A stretch of DNA of 64,000 nucleotides from Sulfobacillus sp. (lineage in GTDB: Bacteria; Bacillota; Sulfobacillia; Sulfobacillales; Sulfobacillaceae). Below, one piece after another: positions 19,069 to 27,752 of the stretch. A program made the translations under genes and the position numbers. The notes below the pieces were generated by a model. It worked only from the letters and a program-made list of their open reading frames with translations, searched no databases and was not told the DNA's origin. Position 1 is the stretch's first letter. Each line of letters begins with the position of its first letter. The stretch is from NCBI GenBank assembly GCA_027309085.1, contig DAIDDL010000008.1:1-64000 (forward strand). The letters run 5' to 3'.

Positions 19069-19809
19069 TTAAACGGAGGATTGGGAATCAGGCAAAGTCA
19101 GGGAGGCACTAGTGGGTGACTGGAGAACACGGCGCTCCCTGTCAATTCCGGGATGAAGCTGGTAAGGGGCCCGCTGCCGGGACTTGCGGGCGCGCTTTTC
19201 CTTATACATGGCTTGGTCGGCCCGGTCTACTAGAAGCTGGAGAGAGTCTCCCGGTTCCCACTGGGCAACTCCGGCGGAAAACTGCAATCCAGGCTCAGCT
19301 CGGCGCAAGCGGTAAAGTGTCTCGCAGGCCGTCTTCCGCAACGTATTGGGTAGGGCAAGAATGAACTCATCTCCCGCCCACCGGATAAGTTGGTCGGTGC
19401 GCCGGATGTTGCCGAGCACCATGTGGACCAGATGACACAGCAGGCGGTCACCTGCCTTGTGGCCATAGGCATCATTGGTCTGTTTCAGATTGTCGACGTC
19501 GATGAAAATGATCGAAAACGGATTCTCTTCACGCGACTGCTGCAGCATGTGCAGCAGCAAAATTTCACCTGTCCGCCGCGTGAGTGCCCCTGTTAAGGAG
19601 TCCCACTCTTCGAGGTGGGGCGCTGACTCGTCCGCCGCTGCAATGGTCCCGTAGCGGCGCAGAAAGTCGGTAAAGACCAAGCGCACCGTGTGGTAAATTT
19701 CTCCGCGTGTAATCTGCAAGGCGGCCACCATGTCATCGATGGAAGCCCCTTGCGCCATCAGCGCGACCGCCTGGTCGTAATGCGAATCAGTGTTCGAATG
19801 GGTGGGCAT
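19069..19809 (-). CDS. HTH-GGDEF protein (diguanylate cyclase, AGDEF variant)
   Basis: N-term HTH 'YDQAVALMAQGASIDDMVAALQITRGEIYHTVRLVF'; 'DSLTGALTRRTGE', 'FIDVDNLKQTNDAYGHKAGDRLL', 'WAGDEFILALP', 'ADQAMYKEKR'. Confidence 0.9.
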   Translation of the reverse strand: MPTHSNTDSHYDQAVALMAQGASIDDMVAALQITRGEIYHTVRLVFTDFLRRYGTIAAADESAPHLEEWDSLTGALTRRTGEILLLHMLQQSREENPFSIIFIDVDNLKQTNDAYGHKAGDRLLCHLVHMVLGNIRRTDQLIRWAGDEFILALPNTLRKTACETLYRLRRAEPGLQFSAGVAQWEPGDSLQLLVDRADQAMYKEKRARKSRQRAPYQLHPGIDRERRVLQSPTSASLTLPDSQSSV

Positions 19810-20070
19810 GAAATACGCCTCCTTGCTGATTCTGCGACTCTACAGGTCAGGTAGGTCAATCCTGAAATTGTCAGCAATTTTTTATGCCGTAATGAGTGGC
19901 GATATTGTAGGACAGTACGAAACCTTTGCCGAATGCCGCCAGAACAGCGAAACTATATCGTTTTATTGCAACCATAGCGGATTTGCGTCTGAGATGCAGT
20001 GCTAATTAGGGTCGCATATTCCGTATCATCTCTGCAGTCGAGCTATGACCCAGTTGTCACCGTGATTAAG

Positions 20071-20120
20071 TTGGCGTCTTCGCAAGCTCTGTTTCCTCTC
20101 GAGAGCTGCGAAGACGCCAA
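20071..20120 (-). terminator. Long hairpin terminator after LPEVP-1 gene
   Basis: TTGGCGTCTTCGCAaGCTCT / AGAGCTGCGAAGACGCCAA. Confidence 0.75.
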
Positions 20121-20134
20121 GTTTTGCCACCTGT

Positions 20135-20587
20135 TTAATTCTGAGCGCGATGGCGCCATGCGGAGAAAGCCCAGGGAAGCACCAGGACTAAAGGGATTCC
20201 TGCTGCCCATGGCACTTCAGGCAGCTCTCCCGTTGCAAAGTTTGCCTCTTGCATTTCAATTCCCGTATTGGACCATGTGTCGTTCAAAGGAAGGGTAATC
20301 GTGGATGTCGTGTACTGTCCTGATTTCGTCACATCGCCATCGTATGTCGGAAGCGGTGTTATATCTGACGGACTACTTTTGGAAAAAGCGTAGACACTGA
20401 CATATTCCCCAACATCAAGACTTCCCCATGTCCAGGTAGCTGTTCCGGTCGTGGGACTTGTTTCCGTAATGGCTATCGTGCCTTCTTGAGTTGAGGTCGA
20501 TCCGGCCATTGCCAAACTTCCCAGTGCCAGTACGGCTGCAGCGGCAATTCCCACAACACCGGAGAGGCGCCATAGTGGTGACGTCAT
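20135..20587 (-). CDS. Secreted protein with putative exosortase sorting tail (LPEVP-1)
   Basis: N-term signal peptide; C-term GELPEVPWAAGIPLVLVLPWAFSAWRHRAQN (motif-TM-basic). Confidence 0.8.
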   Translation of the reverse strand: MTSPLWRLSGVVGIAAAAVLALGSLAMAGSTSTQEGTIAITETSPTTGTATWTWGSLDVGEYVSVYAFSKSSPSDITPLPTYDGDVTKSGQYTTSTITLPLNDTWSNTGIEMQEANFATGELPEVPWAAGIPLVLVLPWAFSAWRHRAQN

Positions 20588-20711
20588 GAATTCATCGTTC
20601 CTTTCTCTAAAGACAGCTTGCCGCTAAGTCACCATAGCCTCAAATTATAGGAAAGGCATGATGACGTTTCTAAGATAGTTCACACGAAGGATAAGGGCAG
20701 TAGCGAATGCC

Positions 20712-20728
20712 GTCTCAATAACGGTCTC
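20712..20728 (-). promoter_or_regulatory. GAGAC-N7-GAGAC operator candidate
   Basis: Minus strand GGGAGACCGTTATTGAGACGGCAT, 125 bp upstream of 20587. Confidence 0.5.
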
Positions 20729-20885
20729 CCTTTTTTGCAATTTACGGTCGGGATAATTCGTTGGAGTCAGTAGCGAAACTCGCTTTGTCACCGAGCTTTC
20801 TGCGAGAGGGACGCTCCACGTTTCCTTGACGGCCCGTATGCTCCCCTCGAGACGTTCAAAAAAGTGCCAGAATAATAAAGGTATA

Positions 20886-20910
20886 TGTCGAACCGTGTCG
20901 AATAATGTCG
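20886..20910 (+). repeat. Three TGTCG half-sites at exact 10-bp spacing
   Basis: TGTCGAACCGTGTCGAATAATGTCGTATGG upstream of large Ig-like protein gene. Confidence 0.5.
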
Positions 20911-21004
20911 TATGGAAAGTTAGGGAAGAGACAGTACTAATTTTCCATACACTATTCGAACGGAGGTTTTTTCACTGTCCACCACCAAACAACTCTGGTC
21001 CAGC

Positions 21005-24000
21005 ATGATTCTGGCTGGATCCTTGGCAACCACTCTCGTCTCCCCTCTGGCTTACGCAGCCTCTCTGCCCGCAGCCCTTACGAATTTGTCCCTGACCGCG
21101 AGCGGTCAGGCGGCTGCCGGTCAGACAGTGACGTTCACAGCAACCTCTCAGGGGTCTCCAGCGGAGTACCAGTTTTGGACTGAGACGGCGCAAGGCTGGA
21201 AAATGATTCAAGACTATTCGCCCACAAGACAGGTCAGTCTGCCTCTTGAGGCAGGAAGCTACATTGTCGCCGTCTATGCGCTGAGCGCGGCAGCGGTTCA
21301 ATCTGGTTCGTTTAGCCAGGCGCTGGTCCGCACGCTGATTGTCAATGTGAATAGCGCGGTTCACCTTACGGCTCCGGCGACCGGCACTCAAAACCAAGAG
21401 ATGAATATTGAAGCGTCCGCCACCAATCTGATAACGCCCGTCTATCAATTCTGGGTGGAAAATCCGCAAGGACAGTGGACGTCCAGTGGGGGGTACCAGC
21501 CGGGGAGCGGGTACGTTTATACGCCGCCCGAAGCAGGGACGTACCGGACCATTGTGTACGCCAAGGATCCTGATGCTCCCAACAATGCCCAGGATGCGGT
21601 CTGGAGCCAGGCGCAGACATTTACCGTGGCTCCCGCAGGGAGTGCCGCGGGACCTTTGACGGCGGCACTTATCAATCCTCTGCCGGCTCTCGACAATCCG
21701 GAGGCCTTGCTGCTTGGACAAATCGCCGAAGTCCGGACAGTGGTGACCGGAGCCAACGGCAATCCCATAGCTGATGTGCCCGTGGTCTTTACCGCCACCA
21801 ACGATTCCAATCCTGCAGACCACGTGACGTTTCCCCAAGGGCTGAACGGCAATGCCGTGACCAATGCCGAGGGCATTGCCACCACTACTATCACCGTGAC
21901 TAATCCTGACGACAGCACGCCTCAGGCCCTGGCCGCCGACCCTTCTGCGGTCACTGCCGTGAGCTACCAGGTATCCGTGCCCTCTGCCTTCGGGACCTCT
22001 GTGGGCCAGGGACAGGTCCTGTTTGCCGCTGTCAATGAGAGCGGCACGGTGGTTAGCGGGTCAACAGGTCCCGTAGTGACGAGCCAGCGGGTGGGAACGG
22101 TGGCGCGTTCGCAACAGTATGCTTCTTTCCAGGCGGTCAGCAGCCCCGGGCAAGTGCCCATGCGGGCGAGTCTGGCGGCACAGTTTATTGTGCCGCAAGG
22201 ATCTGCTTCCTCCAACATTACGGACATCAGCCAGTCTTCGGGGGCCTACGGCCCCGGCAGCAACTGGCAGTCCACACCCGTCAGCATCGCATCTGGATTC
22301 GCAGCCGCCACCGTGCAGGTGGCATCATTGGGACTCTCGTCCGGAACCACCCTGACGATGACCTACACGCCGTCAGACGGCTCTGAGCCTTATACCCGCG
22401 TCCTGACCGGCCCACTCAGCGCATCCAATTTTGGTCTGCAAATCCCGGCGCAAAGTGCGGGAGGGGTCCTGACGTTTGCCTTGGTGGCCCCATCGGAGGT
22501 CGATGCCCAAAATGCGACCGGTGTCGCTTTGCAGTCGCTGACCATACGCAGCGGGGGTGCCGCAGCCGTGCAGGATGTGGCCGTACCTCCAGCCGATGTG
22601 GCGTGGACCGCTTCTCCCGTGGAGCTTACGGCATTCAGCCCCCTGACCGCGACCCAAGCGCAAGAGGACCTGGGCAGCCAGTACAGTGCGGCGTTGCAGT
22701 ATCAGGCGGCTGTGCCGGTATATCCGGAAGTCGGGGATGGCGTGGTAGAGTCACTCAGCGGGACCACAGTCGCCGGAGCATACTGGCTGCCTTCCCATAA
22801 TAATGGCTTCGGTCAAAATGTGCTGGTGGGAGGCCAGAAGGCGGTAGCAGTGCCCCCTTCCGAAGCCTTAACCACTCCAGCTGTGAGCCTTGGGTCAGGG
22901 GGGACGGTCAGTGCGGGACAGGCCGGCAGCGTGGAGCTTCAGGCCACATTGCAGATACCGGGGGTGAGTTTTGCTTTGCCTGGGCTCTACTCTTATGCAG
23001 CATTTGTTCCCGCATCTTCAGATGCGGCCGACGCGCCCGGCTACGCCCTGTCCGGGCAAACGGTCATGCTGACAGCACAGGTGAGAGACGGGAATGGCAA
23101 TCTGGTGCCCGCTGGCACCCCTGTGACATGGCAGGTAAGCGGGCCTGGGGTGCAGGTCATTGAACAGCAGAACCAGACGGGGCCCGAGGGCACCGCATCT
23201 CTTGTCGTGGAAGGCGGTGGCAGCGTGCAGGCGCTGATCTCGGCATTCAGCCAGGGCTATGACACGAGTGTCAGCGATGCGGGCGGCCGGGGATCCGAAA
23301 TTGGCCTGCAGTGGCTACCGGTCAGCCTGAGTTACACCCCGCCGGGAGCGTCCCTAATCACGGTGGCAAACGGCTTTGCCACCGCTCCGCCTTTGAGCCT
23401 CACAGCCGGCCGGCTCTACCAGTTCAGTGTGCAGGCCCTGGCCGGAACCCTCCCTATAAGCAATCTGCCTTTCACTGTCAGTGGAACCGGAAATGGGACC
23501 GTCAGCGCATCTAGCGCCACCTCCAATAACCAAGGACTAATCACGTTTAGCGGCACAGCGGACACTCCCGGAAGTCAAAGTGTCGCACTGGCTTTGAATT
23601 CTGACTTGCCGGGCACCGTGCTGATTGGCGGTCTGCCCGATGTAGGCCAAGGACCCACATCGGACTTTGCCCACCTGACCTTTCCCCTGCTCTGGCAGTC
23701 AGCGGGCGGGACGGAGTCGGTCCAGTGGTCGCCGGTTCCGCTGGCATTGGCGGCCACAGGGCAAACCGCTTGGCTGACCGTCAGTGTGGACAGCCCGGAC
23801 GGGAACCCAGAGCCCGGGGTTCCCGTAGCGTTCTCATTGTCTGGACAGCAAACCGCCGTGCTGAGCGCCTCAGCTGTGACCACTAACGCTGCCGGCCTGG
23901 CGCAGGTCGGGGTGTCGGCGGGAACACTGGGGGAGAGTGATACGGTCGTTGCCCAGACGCCGGGAACTGCCCAGCCGATTACAGCAAACTTGACATGGGT

Positions 24001-24625
24001 GTCGCCTCCCGGTCCCAGTACTTTGGCTCCGGTGTCCGTGGAGCTGAACGCCGGGACCAGTCCCGGCCAACTGACCGTGAATTTTTCACGGAACCTGAAT
24101 CCCGCCTCCGTCCTTCCAGATGGCGCTCAGTTTTCCGTTACAGACATGACAACTCATGACGCTTACCAAATTGAGTCGGCCGAGTGCCAAGGATCCCAAG
24201 TCATTCTAACCCTGTCACCGCAAAATCCCCGCTTGCCTGCAGGAGACCCAGTGGCGGTGGCTGTGGCGGCTGTGACACAAGACGGCGTCACGACGCCGAT
24301 TACGGACAACTATCAGCGGCCATCCCAGGCGGGGCCTGTTACCCTCTTTGCTCCATCCTCCCCTACCATATCCACCGAACTGTCAGGCGGCAATCTGGTC
24401 CTGACGCTCGGTAACGGGTCATCGGGGATTGCTGCCGGCCAGTCAGTGGTGGTCGTGCCGTCGAATACAGCGGGAAGCGTGGGCGGACTAGCGGCTGGCG
24501 ACGTGTATAGCATGGTCACGCAGGCCGCCACGGGGACGGAAACTCTAAGCATTCCCTACACTGCAGAGGGCTCTGTGACTTTTTCCGTTTACTTTAACGG
24601 AATCGAGGCCACAGTAGCGGGATAG
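21005..24625 (+). CDS. Large secreted Ig-like/Big-domain cell-surface protein (start may be CTG at 20975)
   Basis: 1206 aa, signal-peptide-like N-term, repeated 'YQFWvEnpqGqW..gY.P....Y.PpEAGtYr.iVYA' and Big-like modules. Confidence 0.8.
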   Translation: MILAGSLATTLVSPLAYAASLPAALTNLSLTASGQAAAGQTVTFTATSQGSPAEYQFWTETAQGWKMIQDYSPTRQVSLPLEAGSYIVAVYALSAAAVQSGSFSQALVRTLIVNVNSAVHLTAPATGTQNQEMNIEASATNLITPVYQFWVENPQGQWTSSGGYQPGSGYVYTPPEAGTYRTIVYAKDPDAPNNAQDAVWSQAQTFTVAPAGSAAGPLTAALINPLPALDNPEALLLGQIAEVRTVVTGANGNPIADVPVVFTATNDSNPADHVTFPQGLNGNAVTNAEGIATTTITVTNPDDSTPQALAADPSAVTAVSYQVSVPSAFGTSVGQGQVLFAAVNESGTVVSGSTGPVVTSQRVGTVARSQQYASFQAVSSPGQVPMRASLAAQFIVPQGSASSNITDISQSSGAYGPGSNWQSTPVSIASGFAAATVQVASLGLSSGTTLTMTYTPSDGSEPYTRVLTGPLSASNFGLQIPAQSAGGVLTFALVAPSEVDAQNATGVALQSLTIRSGGAAAVQDVAVPPADVAWTASPVELTAFSPLTATQAQEDLGSQYSAALQYQAAVPVYPEVGDGVVESLSGTTVAGAYWLPSHNNGFGQNVLVGGQKAVAVPPSEALTTPAVSLGSGGTVSAGQAGSVELQATLQIPGVSFALPGLYSYAAFVPASSDAADAPGYALSGQTVMLTAQVRDGNGNLVPAGTPVTWQVSGPGVQVIEQQNQTGPEGTASLVVEGGGSVQALISAFSQGYDTSVSDAGGRGSEIGLQWLPVSLSYTPPGASLITVANGFATAPPLSLTAGRLYQFSVQALAGTLPISNLPFTVSGTGNGTVSASSATSNNQGLITFSGTADTPGSQSVALALNSDLPGTVLIGGLPDVGQGPTSDFAHLTFPLLWQSAGGTESVQWSPVPLALAATGQTAWLTVSVDSPDGNPEPGVPVAFSLSGQQTAVLSASAVTTNAAGLAQVGVSAGTLGESDTVVAQTPGTAQPITANLTWVSPPGPSTLAPVSVELNAGTSPGQLTVNFSRNLNPASVLPDGAQFSVTDMTTHDAYQIESAECQGSQVILTLSPQNPRLPAGDPVAVAVAAVTQDGVTTPITDNYQRPSQAGPVTLFAPSSPTISTELSGGNLVLTLGNGSSGIAAGQSVVVVPSNTAGSVGGLAAGDVYSMVTQAATGTETLSIPYTAEGSVTFSVYFNGIEATVAG

Positions 24626-24690
24626 GCTTTTCAATGGCGGGAAGCACGGGAATAAAACAGCAAGTCACCCACTGAATATGGAGTGGTTCA

Positions 24691-24718
24691 GCAGGGCAGT
24701 CCTAAGGGGCTGCCCTGC
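24691..24718 (+). terminator. Hairpin terminator
   Basis: GCAGGGCAG-N10-CTGCCCTGC followed by TCT. Confidence 0.6.
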
Positions 24719-24859
24719 TCTGGTGCGCCCGGCGTCAGTGTGCTCTAGGATGACAGTCCTGAGAACCGTTCCAAGTGGTTAAGGGAAGGAAGTCCGGCGT
24801 AAGCCGGACTATACAAAGAAGCAACTGTTCCGTACCCTCAGAGAATGGTTTAGAGTCAT

Positions 24860-25080
24860 GGTAACATTCCGGCCCGGAGCATATTGATGGGATGGCCACC
24901 GTCCTTGCCCGTCAACCTTGCATGGGTCCTGGAGAGCATTGCGTGAGAGGTTGCCACTGACTGAGCAAGACGGCGAACATCGTTGGTATTGCTGGTGGTG
25001 GCGGGATTGACGAGCACCACTGCCATCCCCTGACCAGACAGCCATTCCGCTAAATTTCACAAATAAAGGCCGAGCAATTC
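24860..25080 (-). pseudogene. Possible IS110-type transposase remnant
   Basis: Minus frame 'NLAEWLSGQGMAVVLVNPATTSNTNDVRRLAQ...' resembles the IS110 'LAeWL..qG..VVLVNP' block, preceded by an in-frame stop. Confidence 0.35.
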
Positions 25081-25332
25081 CCTGCCGACAGTCAAATTCG
25101 ACAGCGGGTGAGCGGCCTTCCAGTGGTGAACGGTCTGCCGTCGTGCGCAAAGCCTTCGGCATGGGGACACCCGCGCAGGATGCCGGGAGAGCCGCACGCC
25201 TCCTCAGGTGCGGCCTGCTCCCCAAGCAATCTGTGGGCCAGATTGGCCTCCCGCTGATTTAAGCCAGTTGCGGGTTTTCCTTCATACAAAGCGCATCCGA
25301 AGATAGGTACTCAGGATAAAAGCATGGCCCCC

Positions 25333-25354
25333 CTAGCAGACTTGCGGCGTAAAA
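25333..25354 (-). repeat. 22-nt recurrent motif, copy 2
   Basis: ctagcagacttgcggcgtaaaa; pairs with 15455-15476. Confidence 0.5.
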
Positions 25355-25379
25355 TTCGCCCTCACAGGAATGTCCACAA

Positions 25380-26027
25380 CTATTGCGCTGCCGATCGGTG
25401 ATGCGCATTTCGCCGCAACATCCACAAAGCACCGACTGTCCCCAAAGCCACCAATGGCAACCCAGCTGCCAGTGGCACCTCGGGTAACTGTCCCACCACA
25501 CTTATTGGCGGGGTTTCGTCGTACACGGGAGCGGTGTCGTTTGTCGATGTTGTTAGATACATGTGAAATACCCCAGAATGATGAGGGACCAATTCGATAC
25601 TATATTGATCTCCCAAAGGTCCCAGTTGCGACGTTGGCGATATTGTAAAGGCGTATACAGCTGTAGCACTTTGCGACGGGCCTAGATGGGGATCCGGTGA
25701 GGATACCAAACTCGACGCTGTCACCGTAACAGATTTGTTTGTCGATTTGTTTGTCGAGTTATTGGTGATCTTAATGGTCGGAAGCGCATTGGGGTTACCC
25801 CCAGTTATTGACGGATAGGGAAATTCCCAAGTACCCCCCTTGTTGCCCGTGTCAAGAACAGTAATGGCCACATCCACGGTTGTGTTGGATTTCACCGTCT
25901 GAACCGAATTTATGGACAAACCGGTTACGACAAACTTCGGCGCAGGAGCAGCCAATGCCGTGCCTCCGAGCATGACCATACTGACGGCCATTCCCAATCC
26001 TAACAGCGATCCATACCGCTGTATCAT
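25380..26027 (-). CDS. Secreted protein with putative exosortase sorting tail (LPEVP-2)
   Basis: N-term signal peptide (GTALAAPAP); C-term GQLPEVPLAAGLPLVALGTVGALWMLRRNAHHRSAAQ. Confidence 0.82.
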   Translation of the reverse strand: MIQRYGSLLGLGMAVSMVMLGGTALAAPAPKFVVTGLSINSVQTVKSNTTVDVAITVLDTGNKGGTWEFPYPSITGGNPNALPTIKITNNSTNKSTNKSVTVTASSLVSSPDPHLGPSQSATAVYAFTISPTSQLGPLGDQYSIELVPHHSGVFHMYLTTSTNDTAPVYDETPPISVVGQLPEVPLAAGLPLVALGTVGALWMLRRNAHHRSAAQ

Positions 26028-26127
26028 TTATGCTATCCCCCTATCGTTCTCTGGCAATTTCCATGAATCACAAAGATCGTATCGTAATCGCATTTCCATA
26101 GCAGTCCCGGCTTCGCTATCTAACGGC

Positions 26128-26144
26128 GTCTCGAATATGGTCTC
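26128..26144 (-). promoter_or_regulatory. TGAGAC-N6-CGAGACG operator candidate
   Basis: Minus strand GTGAGACCATATTCGAGACGCCG, 101 bp upstream of 26027. Confidence 0.5.
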
Positions 26145-26660
26145 ACTTTGAAGGGGTCGTAGTGATTCTCATACCAGGTCAGCGCGGCTCCCTCCCGGTG
26201 AAGCGCTGATCGTTCATGAGCTGGCGCACACGCAGGTTTTCTCCGCTTTTTTCCGCAGGGAAAAAATGCCAGAGCCTTCTCAAGGCGACAGGGCATGCGG
26301 AGAATGGCCGCAGGAACAGAAAAGCGCATACCGCCCGGGAGAGGCAGTATCCGTATCCCGGGATCTGATATCACACGCGCCTCCTCCACGAAGCTCAGGT
26401 GATGCTCGCTCCCATGTCTCTACGGGTCTTCGCCCTGTCATTCCTTCGTCCTAACTGTCCATGGCATGGAAGCCGCTCTGGTTTCGGGTCTCATGCCCTG
26501 TGCCTTAAATCTTTCGGGACTCCGCGTGTGTTTGTGGGGGAATTCTAAGAAATATGGCGCACTATGGCACAGCTCTATGAATCCGCCGAATTCTGGGATC
26601 GCCAGCGCCCCCGGCTTGTTGGCGTTTCAAACGGGAGAAATTTTCCGTTTGCCTTTCCCG

Positions 26661-27437
26661 TCACGGGTTGGAAGGCATGGGGCGCATGGCCGCGGCTAGA
26701 GACACCGCAGCGCTGACGTATCCATCATGACTCTCATTGACCCAGTAGGTATCGGGACCTTGCTGCCAAGATAGGTCAATGGAGTCTTGGCCATTGCCGC
26801 CCGCAGCCCAGTTCAGCACACCGAAGGTGGTAGGGGGGAGGAGTTCCCGGTGCAAGATTTCAGCAATTTGTATGGCTGGAGCTCGCAGCACCGAGGCCGG
26901 AATGCCTGGACTTGCGGACACTTCAATACTCCAGTGGTGCTCTGTCCATGATATGAGCGGCATATTAGCGAAACTGCCGGCGGTAATGCCGTAGCCTAAT
27001 GGGGTGGGGGAACCGGGACCAGGAGTGACGATGACGAGCTGCAACATCTGGCCTGCAGCCTCAACGGCGGATGCATAGTGCTGGCCGCCAAAAGACACGG
27101 CTAGACCGTCTTTGAGCGCTATATCAATGTTATAGCCGCTGCTTCCGGTTTGCGACACCTGCAGCACTCTTTGCACTGGGGAGCCGGTCGGAGCCAGAAT
27201 AGGAAGGGAAGCCAGCGTGAGCTGGTGCATTGCACTGCTTATTGCGGAAGAAAAAACAGCTTGAGATCCCCCGTTGTGGGGATTTGACGGAGAACGGGTC
27301 GCGCTGGGTACTGGCAACCGGGGCGATGACTGGGCCAAGCTCGCTTTGCGGTGATGCTGGCTCGGGGATTGGGCTGCGGTTCCGCAAGCGGTGAGAAGCA
27401 CCGGGAAAACGAGCGCACACCATACGAATTTTTTCAC
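26661..27437 (-). CDS. Lipoprotein of unknown function
   Basis: MKKFVWCALVFPVLLTACGTAAQS lipobox signal peptide. Confidence 0.75.
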   Translation of the reverse strand: MKKFVWCALVFPVLLTACGTAAQSPSQHHRKASLAQSSPRLPVPSATRSPSNPHNGGSQAVFSSAISSAMHQLTLASLPILAPTGSPVQRVLQVSQTGSSGYNIDIALKDGLAVSFGGQHYASAVEAAGQMLQLVIVTPGPGSPTPLGYGITAGSFANMPLISWTEHHWSIEVSASPGIPASVLRAPAIQIAEILHRELLPPTTFGVLNWAAGGNGQDSIDLSWQQGPDTYWVNESHDGYVSAAVSLAAAMRPMPSNP

Positions 27438-27752
27438 TGTTTACATCTCCCTTTAGAGAAGCGATTCACCGATATTTGAGGGTAATCATATCACGGGACC
27501 TGAGGGAAAAGGAGACGAATTATGCCGGACAATTTCGGCAGCAGTCTTCTGGTTTCGGGAAGGCCTCTACGCGTTAGCGCTAGCCATAGGGTATCCGCAA
27601 TGCTCCCGCAGCGGATTTTCGAATAGCTTGCACCCAAGTGACTAGGGTTTCAGTGGATGTCGGCGCCATGGGCGGGCATATGTTTTGTAGCAGGATGCTG
27701 TGGAGGCATGATGCTTCGTGCACGGCGCTTGTCGAGACCCCCATCCCGGTTA

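Noticed and set aside
20972-21838. 288-aa minus-strand ORF
   Set aside because: Antisense shadow within the Ig-like surface protein gene; Arg/Gly-rich with no motif.
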